From Blastocatellia bacterium AA13 (GTDB taxonomy: Bacteria > Acidobacteriota > Blastocatellia > UBA7656): a stretch of DNA of 64,000 nt. The notes below the pieces were generated by a model. That model was given only the letters and a program-made list of their open reading frames with translations. It made no database searches and was not told the DNA's origin. Each line of letters opens with the position of its first letter. The first letter of the stretch is position 1. Shown in pieces: positions 1 to 8,713 of this stretch. Where the stretch lies: NCBI GenBank assembly GCA_003222245.1, contig QHVH01000021.1:101399-165398 (forward strand). Reading direction: 5' to 3'. Both the position numbers and the translations under genes were made by a program.

Positions 1-1881
1 TATTTCGGAGTTGATTGGAGCCCGCCTCAGGATACGATCAATCATCTCGCCGGCGCGCTTGCGATTCTTGTGACCATTTATTTCTGGCGGCGCAATATCA
101 AAGGCATCCACGAATCCAGCGACGATGCGATGCGCATAATGTACATAGCGACCGTAATGGTCGTGATATTGATCGGCTGGAGCTGTCTCACGCTGATTCG
201 CCGCGGAGGCCATGTTCCGCCGCTGCCGTCTACGGAGACCCTGAACTTTGCTCCTGAAGCCCTGGGATGGCTCAAACCATGGAAATGGTTTCAACCCCAG
301 GGAGACCGCTACCGCATAGCCGAGAACGCTCCCGGCTTCATCGCGATAATAGGACTACTCATGGCGTTCGGCCATTCGATCCTCGCGATGAGCGGCGAGG
401 AAACCCTCGCTCAGGTGAACCGAGAACTCGAGCATCCGAAGCTGAAGAATCTCAAGAAAGCCGGTTGGGTCATCTTCATATATTCGCTGCTCTTTACTTC
501 ATTGGTTTCATTCTTCGCGGTTGCCATTATTCCGGATACCGAGCGGCCGAAGTTCGTCAACAACCTGATAAGCGGACTTGCGATTAACTTCGTTGGGCCC
601 GATCCGTTGAAGCTGTTGTTCCAGGGATTCGTTGTGATCGTCGGATTTCTGATGCTGTCGGGCGCGGTCAACACATCCATTATCGGGTCGAATGGAGTTC
701 TGAACCGGGTATCCGAAGACGGCGTGTTGACCGACTGGTTTCGCGCGCCTCAGAAACGCTTCGGAACCACTTATCGAATGATCAATTTGATAGCGGTGCT
801 TCAGATCGTCACCATCATCGCTTCGCGCGGCGATACGGTTACGCTCGCCGAGGCTTATGCTTTTGGAGTTATCTGGAGCTTCACGTTCAACGCCTTTGCC
901 ACGACATGGCTTCGGTTCAAGCGTCCCGAGGGCCGCGAGTGGAAAGTGCCGCTGAACCTGCGGTTTGGCAAAATAGAAGTACCGATGGGGTTGTTCACGA
1001 TCTCCTTGGTCCTGCTATCGCTTGCGCTCACCAATTTGCTTACAAAAAAGGTGGCGACAATCTCCGGGATCGTGTTCACCGCCGTTTTCTTCACGCTGTT
1101 CACGATTTCGGAACGCCTCAATCGGAAGAAGCTGGATCTTACCGCGGCGAACCTTGATCGCTTTCAACTGCAGCAAAGCGAAACCGTCAGCCTTTCGATG
1201 GTCGGCGCCAGACCCGGAGGCGTCCTGGTAGCGGTTCGCGATTACAACACTCTTTCTCATCTGGGCTACGTTCTGGATTCTACAAACACCGAAGAGAAGG
1301 ACATCGTAGCAATGACGACACGCGTCGTGACCAGCCACGACGGCGCGGAGCGCGATCTGTACGAGGAGAATTTGTTCACTACATACGAACAGCGCCTTTT
1401 CACGAATGTCGTCGCGCTGGCGGAGAAACACGGCAAGCCTGTAGAGCTGCTAGTCGTGCCGGCGTCCAACATCTTCGACGCGGTGGCCCATACGTCGCAG
1501 TTGCTCGATGTGGAACAGATCGTAGCGGGTACGTCGGCGAAGATGACGACCGAAGAACAAGCGCGCTCGATGGGCCGGGCCTGGGAGAGGCTTCCAGAAA
1601 AGCCTCGCCGTCAGGTCCGATTCAAAATCGTCGGACCGGACGGTAAGGGACAGACCTATTATCTAGGAGCGCATGCACCTATCCTGACCGAGGAAGATGT
1701 AAGCCTCGTGCACAGGATCTGGCTACAGGTCAGCAAGGTTCCAAGCCGGAGCCGGGTTCACCACCGCGACGTCGTACGCGTGGCTCTCACTCGGCTGGAG
1801 CGCGATCTCAAAGCCAAAAGCGATGTTATGCTCGACTTCTATAAGCTCGAGCAGGAAGAGGAAAAGAAGAAGGAGAAATAG
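1..1881 (+). CDS. APC-superfamily amino acid permease with C-terminal USP-like region (5' partial)
   Basis: The frame is open from base 1, so the start lies outside the window and 626 residues are visible. The first 340 or so residues contain about nine hydrophobic segments separated by short charged loops, including a glycine/serine-rich helix ending in SGEET, as in APC-superfamily amino acid/polyamine transporters. The last 240 or so residues are soluble and resemble a universal-stress-protein-like regulatory region (GGVLVAVRDY, then VELLVVPASNIFDAVAHT). The C-terminus is a run of Glu/Lys. This is a cytoplasmic-membrane transporter, probably proton-coupled, of unknown substrate. Membrane topology and family are clear; the role of the C-terminal domain is inferred. 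A GTG 70 start is possible only if the upstream hydrophobic segment is ignored. Confidence 0.75.
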   Translation, partial: YFGVDWSPPQDTINHLAGALAILVTIYFWRRNIKGIHESSDDAMRIMYIATVMVVILIGWSCLTLIRRGGHVPPLPSTETLNFAPEALGWLKPWKWFQPQGDRYRIAENAPGFIAIIGLLMAFGHSILAMSGEETLAQVNRELEHPKLKNLKKAGWVIFIYSLLFTSLVSFFAVAIIPDTERPKFVNNLISGLAINFVGPDPLKLLFQGFVVIVGFLMLSGAVNTSIIGSNGVLNRVSEDGVLTDWFRAPQKRFGTTYRMINLIAVLQIVTIIASRGDTVTLAEAYAFGVIWSFTFNAFATTWLRFKRPEGREWKVPLNLRFGKIEVPMGLFTISLVLLSLALTNLLTKKVATISGIVFTAVFFTLFTISERLNRKKLDLTAANLDRFQLQQSETVSLSMVGARPGGVLVAVRDYNTLSHLGYVLDSTNTEEKDIVAMTTRVVTSHDGAERDLYEENLFTTYEQRLFTNVVALAEKHGKPVELLVVPASNIFDAVAHTSQLLDVEQIVAGTSAKMTTEEQARSMGRAWERLPEKPRRQVRFKIVGPDGKGQTYYLGAHAPILTEEDVSLVHRIWLQVSKVPSRSRVHHRDVVRVALTRLERDLKAKSDVMLDFYKLEQEEEKKKEK

Positions 1882-1886
1882 GCGGC

Positions 1887-2045
1887 AGGCGTCAGGGCGC
1901 CAGGTTTCAGATAGACCGGTGTGTGTACGGTCTTCTATCCTGCTTCGTGCTGACACCCACCTCCAATCCAGGCGGCAGTCACGGATCAGCATTGAATAGA
2001 GTCTAAGGTTTTCTCCCTGGCGCCTGACACCCGGCGCCTGACACC
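1887..2045. repeat. Intergenic GGCGCCTGACACC repeats, direct and inverted
   Basis: The 13-mer GGCGCCTGACACC occurs at 2019-2031 and again at 2033-2045. An imperfect inverted copy (AGGCGTCAGGGCGCCAGG) lies at 1887-1904, directly behind the permease stop. The arms could fold over the whole intergenic gap. It resembles a REP-type extragenic element and may act as a terminator or be a scar. Only the repetition is observed. Confidence 0.6.
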
Positions 2046-2076
2046 TGTTCAAGGCGCCCGCCGCTTCACACCCATT

Positions 2077-2523
2077 ATGAGTATTGTTGATCAGATAAAC
2101 CGCGACTTAACAGAGGCGATGAAGGCGAAAGAAGCAGAGCGCCTGAGCGCCTTGAGAATGATAAAGACCGCGCTCAAGCTGCGCGAAACGGAGCTTCCTG
2201 GTCCAGTGGATGATTTGGAGGCGACCAAGGTGCTCAACACCTTGTTGAAGCAGCGTCGCGATGCCGCGGAGCAGTACAAGGCCGGAAATCGCGAAGAACT
2301 CGCGCTCAAGGAAGAGAATGAAGCCCGTCTAATCGAAACCTATTTACCCGCGGCCGCCACGGAAGAAGATATGAATAAGGCTGTCAACGAAGAGATAGCA
2401 GAGAGCGGTGCGTCTTCAATGAAAGAGATGGGCTCTGTAATTAAAGGGGCGAGGAGCCGTCTTTCGGGTAAGACGGTTGATGGCAAGGCGCTCAGCGATC
2501 TTGTGAAATCTAAACTCCAATAG
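2077..2523 (+). CDS. GatB/YqeY domain-containing protein
   Basis: This 148-residue protein matches the YqeY family along its full length. It has a helical N-terminus (MSIVDQINRDLTEAMKAKE), the LSALRMIKTALK helix, a middle part containing KQRRDAAEQYKAGNREELA, and a C-terminal helical domain like the tail of GatB and GatE, where that domain contacts tRNA. The function of stand-alone YqeY is not settled; it is cytosolic and often thought to act around tRNA-dependent amidation. No clear Shine-Dalgarno sequence precedes the ATG. The gene stands alone between two repeat-rich spacers and is convergent with larB. Confidence 0.88.
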   Translation: MSIVDQINRDLTEAMKAKEAERLSALRMIKTALKLRETELPGPVDDLEATKVLNTLLKQRRDAAEQYKAGNREELALKEENEARLIETYLPAAATEEDMNKAVNEEIAESGASSMKEMGSVIKGARSRLSGKTVDGKALSDLVKSKLQ

Positions 2524-2552
2524 CCGGTGTCTTTCGGTGGCGCCCAGATTCT

Positions 2553-2629
2553 AAAAGCTGATCGCTGAGCGCTCACCGCCGAAAGCTAATCGCTGATTGC
2601 TGAGCGCTCACCGCCAAAAGCTAATCGCT
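2553..2629. repeat. Tandem AAAGCTAATCGCTGA / GAGCGCTCACCGCC repeat
   Basis: Between the convergent yqeY and larB genes the motif AAAGCT(G/A)ATCGCT occurs three times. The intervening GCTGAGCGCTCACCGCC is present twice, so roughly two and a half units of 29-35 nt are arranged head to tail. The last copy runs into the larB stop codon. Shorter relatives (GCTGAAAGCTAATAGCTAAT, GCTGATAGCTCACCGCTGA) precede nuoJ and nuoL. Confidence 0.7.
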
Positions 2630-3377
2630 ATCTTTTCCTGTTTATGAGACTCGCCACGAAACCTGCTCCGAACCCGTTGTCTATGTTGACGACTGTAACA
2701 TTCGAAGCGCACGAATTCAGCATCCCGAGCAGCGCGGCCAGGCCCCCAAAGGAGGCCCCGTAGCCGATGCTGGTGGGAACGGCTATGACTGGAACGGCGA
2801 CTAATCCTCCGACAACCGATGGAAGCGCGCCTTCCATACCGGCGACGACTACTATTGCACGAGCCGATCTCAGCTCTCCTCTTGCGTCAAGCAAGCGGTG
2901 TATTCCGGCAACGCCGACGTCATAGATACGAATTACTGAATTGCCCATCGCGGTTGCCGTAACGGCGGCTTCTTCGGCTACGGGGATGTCGGAAGTTCCC
3001 GCCGAAACCACGGCTATAGGGCCTTCGCCGCGTTCCGTCCGATCCTGGACCGCCGTTATCATTCGGGCTTCGCGATGAAACTCAGCGTACTCGGCGGTTG
3101 TTTTGATTCTGTGGAAGCACTCTTCTCCGACCCTGGTGACGATGAGGTTAGAGCCGCTGGCCAGGATCCGTGCGGCGATTTCTCCGACCTGTTCCTGGCT
3201 TTTACCCTGGCCCATGACCACTTCTGGAAATCCGTTTCGCAGCTCTCGATGATGGTCGACCCGCGCATATGTAAGATTCTCGTACGGCAGGTCGGTTAGT
3301 CGGCTCATTGCCTCATCGAGGTCGACTCTTTGCTCGCGTATGTCGAGCAGCAGCTTCTTTAACGATTCCGGAGTCAT
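2628..3377 (-). CDS. larB: Nickel pincer cofactor biosynthesis protein LarB
   Basis: The protein has 249 residues, the usual LarB length. The N-terminal half carries the family segment [12 protein letters not shown] near residue 50. The C-terminal half is a PurE/AIR-carboxylase-like fold with SAGTSD at 125-130, [16 protein letters not shown] at about 177-192 and [12 protein letters not shown] at 201-212. LarB carboxylates and hydrolyses nicotinate adenine dinucleotide to make the biscarboxylate pyridinium mononucleotide precursor of the nickel-pincer cofactor of lactate racemase and relatives. No larA, larC or larE gene is in the window. It is divergent from nuoC across a 198-bp spacer. The family assignment is strong; the cofactor user is unknown. 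Confidence 0.93.
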   Translation of the reverse strand: MTPESLKKLLLDIREQRVDLDEAMSRLTDLPYENLTYARVDHHRELRNGFPEVVMGQGKSQEQVGEIAARILASGSNLIVTRVGEECFHRIKTTAEYAEFHREARMITAVQDRTERGEGPIAVVSAGTSDIPVAEEAAVTATAMGNSVIRIYDVGVAGIHRLLDARGELRSARAIVVVAGMEGALPSVVGGLVAVPVIAVPTSIGYGASFGGLAALLGMLNSCASNVTVVNIDNGFGAGFVASLINRKR

Positions 3378-3403
3378 TCCGTGATCTTACCATACGCCTG
3401 TGT

Positions 3404-3432
3404 TTGACAATATTTTCGGCGCTGTGCTAAAA
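3404..3432 (+). promoter_or_regulatory. Candidate sigma-70 promoter upstream of nuoC
   Basis: TTGACA at 3404-3409 is followed after 17 nt by CTAAAA at 3427-3432, in the spacer between divergent larB and nuoC. The -35 box is perfect and the -10 box weak. It would give a leader of about 135 nt in front of nuoC. This comes from sequence inspection only. Confidence 0.35.
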
Positions 3433-3575
3433 GCTCTCCTTTGCATTTCCAATTGATCTAGGGATTTCGGTTTGGCCAGTTAGACTTGCTGTAGCAGCAC
3501 CCGCGAGCTATCAAAAGCTGAGCAATCGGATATTTTGCCGTCTTGAAGCGCTCGATGCTCTTGGCTTGAGTCACT

Positions 3576-4313
3576 ATGTCAGACGAAGAGAAAGCAACGC
3601 CTCCGGAGGGCGGCGAAGAGCCGCAAAAATCAGAGAAGCCCACGCCTTCAGAGGCTGCTAAGCCAGACGCATCCGCTCAAAAACCCGCACCGCCGCGAGC
3701 CGCTCCCGTCGACAAACCCGCGACGCCCAAAGCGCCTCCGGCCAAAAAACCCTCGATCACATTCAATATAACCGCCGATCCGTTCATCGACCGAATCAAA
3801 GAGATTTTCGGCGGAGCCATAACCGAAGCCGTTGAGACGCTCGGCCAACAGATCCTGCGCGTCGCCAAAGATCGTTATGTCGAAATGTGTCGATTCCTTC
3901 ACGACGACGGCGACGCTCAATTCGACATGTGCACCGATCTGACCGCCACTCACTGGCCTGAGCGAGCCGGTCAAGAGTTTGAGGTTGTGCTGTTCCTTTA
4001 TTCGGTTCCCAATAACCGGCGAATCAGGATAAAAGTATCGCTCGCGGATGGCGACGAGTGCCCTACGGTATCTCACATCTGGATCGGCGCCAACTGGATG
4101 GAGCGCGAGGTCTTCGATATGTTCGGAGTGAAGTTCAGCGGCCATCCCGATCTGCGCAGAATTTTGCTGCCCGAGGATTGGCCGGGGCACCCCCTGCGTA
4201 AGGAGTATCCGATCGAATATCGCGACAACGAGTGGACCGACAAGCATATTGAATATCGCGAAATCGACTACGACACATCGCTGATCGATGTTAAATATGG
4301 AGAAAGGAAGTAG
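3576..4313 (+). CDS. nuoC: NADH-quinone oxidoreductase subunit C (30 kDa subunit)
   Basis: This is a 245-residue peripheral-arm subunit of complex I. The family signature for the 30-kDa subunit is plain: REVFDMFGVKFSGHPDLRR followed by ILLPEDWPGHPLRKEYP, at about residues 175-210. The first 60 residues are a Pro/Ala/Lys/Glu-rich, apparently disordered extension not needed for the fold. NuoC sits near the quinone-reducing module next to NuoD, which follows after 22 bp. It is the first gene of the nuo cluster, with no nuoA or nuoB in front of it. No good Shine-Dalgarno sequence precedes the ATG, so an internal start that skips the proline-rich tail is conceivable. Confidence 0.95.
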   Translation: MSDEEKATPPEGGEEPQKSEKPTPSEAAKPDASAQKPAPPRAAPVDKPATPKAPPAKKPSITFNITADPFIDRIKEIFGGAITEAVETLGQQILRVAKDRYVEMCRFLHDDGDAQFDMCTDLTATHWPERAGQEFEVVLFLYSVPNNRRIRIKVSLADGDECPTVSHIWIGANWMEREVFDMFGVKFSGHPDLRRILLPEDWPGHPLRKEYPIEYRDNEWTDKHIEYREIDYDTSLIDVKYGERK

Positions 4314-4335
4314 CGCAGGCCTTAGCCTGTGATGT

Positions 4336-5469
4336 ATGCGGGAGCAAGGGGTAGATATCACACCGGGCACGCTCTTCGACGCCGAAGAGATGGTCATCAA
4401 TATGGGCCCTCAGCATCCGTCCACTCACGGAGTGCTGCGGGTGATCCTGAAGCTTGACGGCGAGACAGTAAAAGACCTCGACTGCGATATCGGTTATCTC
4501 CATCGCGGAGTCGAGAAGATCGCCGAGCACGATACCTATGCGATGATCACGCCTTATTGGGATCGGCTCGACTATGTCGCGGCGGTATCAAACGATCTCT
4601 GTTATGTGGGCGGCGTCGAAAAACTGCTTGGCATCGAAGTCCCGCGTCGAGCTGAATACCTGCGAGTCGCTCTGACCGAGCTCCAGCGAATCGCTTCTCA
4701 CCTGCTCTGGCTTGGTACTCACGCGATCGATATCGGCGCCGTTACCGTTCTTCTATACGCGTTTCGCGAACGGGAAGAAATATTAAAGATATTCGAAGAT
4801 TTTATCGGAGCGCGGCTGACGGCTCACGCCTTTAGAATCGGCGGCCTGTGGTGGGATGCGTATCCGGAGTTCGAAAAACGCGTCCGCGATTTCCTGAAAA
4901 TCCTGCCGGGCCGCATCGATGAGTATGAAACGCTGCTGAACGCCAATCGGATTTGGCTGAGCCGAACCGTTGGAATCGGAGTTCTGCCGGCCGATGAGGC
5001 CATCAACCTGAGCCTTACGGGCCCGGTGCTGCGCGGCTCGGGAGTAAAGTACGATCTCAGAAGGGCGCAGCCGTATTCGGTCTATCCCGAGTTTGACTTC
5101 GAAATTCCGATCGGCGAGAACGGCGACACGTATGATCGCTACCTCGTGCGAATGGCCGAAATTCGGCAGTCGATCATTATTATAGAGCAGGCTCTGGACG
5201 GATTGCCGGAAGGTCCGGTGATGGCGAAGGTGCCGAAGGTGATAAAGCCTCCTGTAGGAGAGGTCTACTTTGGGATCGAGGCGCCAAAAGGTGAAATAGG
5301 CGTCTATCTGGTCAGCGACGGTACGACCAAGCCTTATCGGATGCGAATAAGGCCGCCGGCCTTCATCAATTTGCAATCGCTGAGACGGCTTTCTATCGGG
5401 CATCTGGTCGCGGATGTCGTGGCGCTTATCGGTACGATAGACATAGTGCTTGGCGAAGTAGACAGATAG
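4336..5469 (+). CDS. nuoD: NADH-quinone oxidoreductase subunit D (49 kDa subunit)
   Basis: The protein has 377 residues, normal for a stand-alone NuoD. It contains the quinone-site loop [12 protein letters not shown] near residue 23, the helix with [19 protein letters not shown], and a C-terminal region ending [12 protein letters not shown], as in homologues. NuoD is the NiFe-hydrogenase-like subunit that forms the quinone pocket with NuoB. It is separate from NuoC here, unlike the fused NuoCD of enterobacteria. Two ATGs lie close together (4332 and 4336), and only 4336 is in frame. It is followed by 83 bp before nuoH. Confidence 0.96.
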   Translation: MREQGVDITPGTLFDAEEMVINMGPQHPSTHGVLRVILKLDGETVKDLDCDIGYLHRGVEKIAEHDTYAMITPYWDRLDYVAAVSNDLCYVGGVEKLLGIEVPRRAEYLRVALTELQRIASHLLWLGTHAIDIGAVTVLLYAFREREEILKIFEDFIGARLTAHAFRIGGLWWDAYPEFEKRVRDFLKILPGRIDEYETLLNANRIWLSRTVGIGVLPADEAINLSLTGPVLRGSGVKYDLRRAQPYSVYPEFDFEIPIGENGDTYDRYLVRMAEIRQSIIIIEQALDGLPEGPVMAKVPKVIKPPVGEVYFGIEAPKGEIGVYLVSDGTTKPYRMRIRPPAFINLQSLRRLSIGHLVADVVALIGTIDIVLGEVDR

Positions 5470-5552
5470 GAGAAGAGTGACGTCGAACAGTGAGCAGTGA
5501 AACGAGCCGATTCACCGGCTTTCGCTACTCATTGCTTCGTCATCGATAAGAG

Positions 5553-6896
5553 ATGCTGGGGACTCTCACAACATTGATGCTGGTAGCGCCGGAGTGGGTG
5601 CTGCGGTGGACGAAAGAGCCGCGCGGCAACGCTTTTTGGGCTGAATTTGTGGTCTGGCCGCTGATTCAGATTCTTATAGTCCTCTTTATTGTGCTGACCC
5701 TCGTAGCCTATCTGGTTTACCTCGAGCGCAAAGTATCCGCGTTCATGCAGGCGAGACTTGGACCGATGCGGGTCGGGCCCTGGGGTCTGCTGCAGCCGGC
5801 CGCGGACGGATTAAAGCTCCTGCTCAAAGAAGACATTATTCCGTTGAAGGCGGACAAGACGGTCTTTCAGATCGCTCCTATCATCTCCGTCGTGGCGGCG
5901 CTTGTAGTGCTTGCGGTGATTCCCTGGGGCGCGGCGTGGGCCACGATAGCTAACGTCAATATTGGACTCCTGTTCATCCTGGCGGTCTCTTCGGTCGGTG
6001 TTCTCGGGCTTGTGCTGGCGGGGTGGGCTTCGAACTCGAAGTACTCGCTGTTGGGAGCGCTTCGATCGTCGGCGCAGATGATCAGCTACGAGATCGGCAT
6101 GGGCCTCTCGATAATTGGAGCATTGATGTTTGCTCGGACCCTTTCGATGTCGGGCATCATCGAGGCTCAACAGGCGGACGGCGTCTGGTACGTGTTTTTC
6201 CAACCCATCGGGTTCATTATCTATTTGGTTTGCGCGTTGGGCGAAACCAATCGCGCACCATTTGATTTGCCGGAGGCGGAATCCGAGCTGGTGGCCGGTT
6301 ATCACACCGAGTATTCCGGTTTTCGATGGGCGCTTTTCTTCATGGCCGAGTACACGTCGATGCTGGTGACATCGGCTATCGCGGTCACGCTCTTTCTCGG
6401 CGGCTGGTCTTTCCCGGGTCTGGGTTTGATCAAGAATCAGACGCTTTTCGTGGTGGTCAGCATCGTGATATTCGCCGCAAAAGTTATGGTCCTGATCTAT
6501 CTCTATATGTGGTTCAGATGGACCTGGCCGCGATACCGATATGACCAGCTCATGGATCTCGGTTGGAAATGGATGATACCCGCGGGACTTGCCAACATCG
6601 TGTTGACAGGCATCTGGTACGTGCTCGCTTTGCCCAAGTCCAGAGGCGGGGTGTTCGGGCTGATGCAACTGGGGCTGAGGGATCGATTGGCTCCAACCAG
6701 ATGGAGCGGCATAATCTATTTTGTTGTTACCGGTTTTGTCATAACTATTCCGATTATCTGGCTCGTCCTTGCGGCCATTAATCGCAGGACACGGGATTTC
6801 AATTTGCACGCGCAGCGACAGCTACAAATAAAGCTGAGAGCCAAGCGGCTGCAAAAGCACGCGGAGCCGCAAGCGGCGGGCGAAGGCGCATCTTAG
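5553..6896 (+). CDS. nuoH: NADH-quinone oxidoreductase subunit H, C-terminally extended
   Basis: This is a membrane subunit with the NuoH hallmarks: LERKVSAFMQARLGPMRVGP near residue 52, a central ETNRAPFDLPEAESELVAGY motif, and SGFRWALFFMAEY. NuoH anchors the quinone-binding domain to the membrane arm. At 447 residues it is about 100 longer than common NuoH proteins (about 325-350). The extra part follows the usual last helix and contains one more hydrophobic segment (FVITIPIIWLVLAAI) and a basic tail rich in Arg, Lys and Gln. The nuoE, F and G genes often found before H are absent. The next gene, nuoI, begins about 85 bp on. Confidence 0.95.
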   Translation: MLGTLTTLMLVAPEWVLRWTKEPRGNAFWAEFVVWPLIQILIVLFIVLTLVAYLVYLERKVSAFMQARLGPMRVGPWGLLQPAADGLKLLLKEDIIPLKADKTVFQIAPIISVVAALVVLAVIPWGAAWATIANVNIGLLFILAVSSVGVLGLVLAGWASNSKYSLLGALRSSAQMISYEIGMGLSIIGALMFARTLSMSGIIEAQQADGVWYVFFQPIGFIIYLVCALGETNRAPFDLPEAESELVAGYHTEYSGFRWALFFMAEYTSMLVTSAIAVTLFLGGWSFPGLGLIKNQTLFVVVSIVIFAAKVMVLIYLYMWFRWTWPRYRYDQLMDLGWKWMIPAGLANIVLTGIWYVLALPKSRGGVFGLMQLGLRDRLAPTRWSGIIYFVVTGFVITIPIIWLVLAAINRRTRDFNLHAQRQLQIKLRAKRLQKHAEPQAAGEGAS

Positions 6897-6981
6897 GCCT
6901 GGCGCGGGGTATCCAGCGCAGGCTTAGAAGATGGCGAAAAAGGTTTATTGATTTCCGGCTTCTTACAAGTGGGTGATTTTT

Positions 6982-7527
6982 ATGCCACGAGTTAAATCAA
7001 CAGCAGACAGGAGGACGCTTGGAGAGGTAATCAAGCGGCTCTTGCTGTTTGATCTGTTCAAGGGACTGTTTCTGACGTTCAGCTACAACTGGCGGGCGCT
7101 TTACGAAAAGCGCGACGGCGGCAATCCCAATCAGGCCATCTATACTGAACAGTATCCGCTCGAGGCGGCGCGCGTATCCGAGCGATTCAGAGGGGCGCCG
7201 CGCTTGAACCTCGATCCCGAATCAGGGCAGACGCTCTGCATCGCTTGCGATCTTTGCGCGCTGGCGTGTCCGGTGGATTGCATCGAGGTGGGTTCCATAC
7301 GCCGCGAAGTTCGTGAAGGTGAGAAGGTCAACAAGAAAAAAGTGCTGACCACTTTTATCTTCGACACCTCGCGATGCATGTTCTGCAATTTGTGTTCGGA
7401 AGCGTGTCCGACGGATTGCCTTGAATTGACCCAGAGTTTCGAGCTTGCGGTCTATCATCGCTCCGGTTTTCGGTGGGATCGCGAGATGCTCGAAAAGGGG
7501 ATCGACTACGTCAGATATTCAAAATGA
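6982..7527 (+). CDS. nuoI: NADH-quinone oxidoreductase subunit I (two 4Fe-4S ferredoxin subunit)
   Basis: Two 4Fe-4S binding motifs of the C-x2-C-x2-C-x3-CP type are intact: CIACDLCALACP and CMFCNLCSEACP, about 46 residues apart. These hold clusters N6a and N6b, which pass electrons towards NuoB. The length is about 181 residues, as expected. I prefer ATG 6982 (protein begins MPRVKSTADRR); an in-frame GTG at 6973 would add three residues. The 35-residue hydrophobic/basic N-terminus is normal for NuoI. It lies between nuoH and nuoJ in the standard order. Confidence 0.95.
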   Translation: MPRVKSTADRRTLGEVIKRLLLFDLFKGLFLTFSYNWRALYEKRDGGNPNQAIYTEQYPLEAARVSERFRGAPRLNLDPESGQTLCIACDLCALACPVDCIEVGSIRREVREGEKVNKKKVLTTFIFDTSRCMFCNLCSEACPTDCLELTQSFELAVYHRSGFRWDREMLEKGIDYVRYSK

Positions 7528-7584
7528 AAGTCGAGCGCCGAGCTTTGAACGCCAAGTGCGGACCGCTGAAAGCTAATAGCTAAT

Positions 7585-8172
7585 ATGCAACTACACGGAT
7601 GGGAAGCAGTGTTGTTTTATGTGCTGGCGTTCATGACTTTGATCATGGGCGTCTTTGTTATCTCCGCGCGAATCGCGGTGCATTCGGCGCTCTTCCTGAT
7701 TTCGGCGCTCGTGAACGTTGCGCTGATCTTCATCCTCTTGCGAGCCGAGTTTGTGGCCGGCGTGCAAATCCTCGTCTATGTAGGCGGGGTTATGGTCTTG
7801 TTTCTGTTCGTGATAATGCTAGTGCAAACCCGCGCCGAGGAAGAGTCCAGGGTCAGGTTGTACACGGGACAGACCAAAGCGGTATACGTCATAGCTATGT
7901 TACTGGCTTTCGCATTCATCGCGGCGATGAGGCCGGCTCAAAGCGGGTTTCAATCGCCGGACGCCACGGCCCCGACTCAGACATCCGCCGACAGGGGAAC
8001 AGCTACGGGACAGGGCGCCGGCGGCGTATCCGAAGATACTCAGAAGGTCGGCTCTGCTCTATATCGCGAAGCGGCCCTGCCGTTCGAGATAGCTTCCGTG
8101 CTGCTGCTTGTCGCGATGGTCGGAGCGGTGATGCTCGCCCGCGGCTCCAAGCAGGAGAAGCTTTACGAGTAA
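7585..8172 (+). CDS. nuoJ: NADH-quinone oxidoreductase subunit J
   Basis: The protein has 195 residues and five predicted hydrophobic helices. It includes the conserved segment [18 protein letters not shown] near residue 64, a typical NuoJ third helix with its pi-bulge region. A Gly/Thr/Ala/Gln-rich loop at about 125-155 separates the last helix from the others. NuoJ helps couple the quinone site to proton pumping. The ATG is preceded immediately by the repeat GCTGAAAGCTAATAGCTAAT, so no standard Shine-Dalgarno sequence is present. It is followed after 10 bp by nuoK. Confidence 0.93.
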   Translation: MQLHGWEAVLFYVLAFMTLIMGVFVISARIAVHSALFLISALVNVALIFILLRAEFVAGVQILVYVGGVMVLFLFVIMLVQTRAEEESRVRLYTGQTKAVYVIAMLLAFAFIAAMRPAQSGFQSPDATAPTQTSADRGTATGQGAGGVSEDTQKVGSALYREAALPFEIASVLLLVAMVGAVMLARGSKQEKLYE

Positions 8173-8182
8173 TGGAGGAAAG

Positions 8183-8632
8183 GTGAACGCTCTGGCAATC
8201 TTCGCGGTCAACTCGATCTTCGCGCTGATAATGCAGGCAGGCGGCGGCGGATTTTTTCAGCGCATGCAGGATTATCTGAAGCGGTTCGAGCCGAATCTCG
8301 TGAATTTCATGATGTTGAGCTTTCTGCTCTTCATCATTGGAGTGGCCGGCGTCCTGTCGCGACGCAACATCATCATCATTTTCATGTCGATCGAGCTGAT
8401 CTTGAACGCGGTTAACATCAATCTGATTGCGTTCTCACGTTATCTTCAAGCAAACGAGCTGGTGCTGAGGCAGCGAGGCATCATGGTGAACCCGATCGCG
8501 GGTCCCGTGTTCACGATTTTCATAATCGTTGTCGCGGCCGCGGAGGCGGCGGTCGGCCTCGGCATTGTGATCTCGCTCTTCCGCAACCGCGAGACCATCG
8601 CGGTAGACGAAATAGACCTGCTCAAGTGGTAA
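8183..8632 (+). CDS. nuoK: NADH-quinone oxidoreductase subunit K, N-terminally extended
   Basis: The core with [20 protein letters not shown] and the helix [19 protein letters not shown] is diagnostic for NuoK, with the two buried membrane Glu residues used in proton transfer. The predicted protein has 149 residues, against about 100 for most NuoK. About 45 extra residues precede the first canonical helix and include a hydrophobic stretch, a GGGG run and a basic segment ([10 protein letters not shown]). The GTG start is supported by GGAGGA just upstream and by the 10-bp spacing to nuoJ. A later ATG such as the one in [10 protein letters not shown] would give standard length but lacks an obvious ribosome site. 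Confidence 0.9.
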   Translation: MNALAIFAVNSIFALIMQAGGGGFFQRMQDYLKRFEPNLVNFMMLSFLLFIIGVAGVLSRRNIIIIFMSIELILNAVNINLIAFSRYLQANELVLRQRGIMVNPIAGPVFTIFIIVVAAAEAAVGLGIVISLFRNRETIAVDEIDLLKW

Positions 8633-8713
8633 GGCATTGCTTTACGTAAGGCCTCGCCGAGCGATAAATGAGGGCTGGCCGCTGATAGCTCACCGCTGAC
8701 TGCTAATTTATCT

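Noticed and set aside
2553..2629. Tandem repeats considered as a CRISPR array
   Set aside because: Units are short, degenerate and directly abutting, with no unique spacers and no cas genes in the window.
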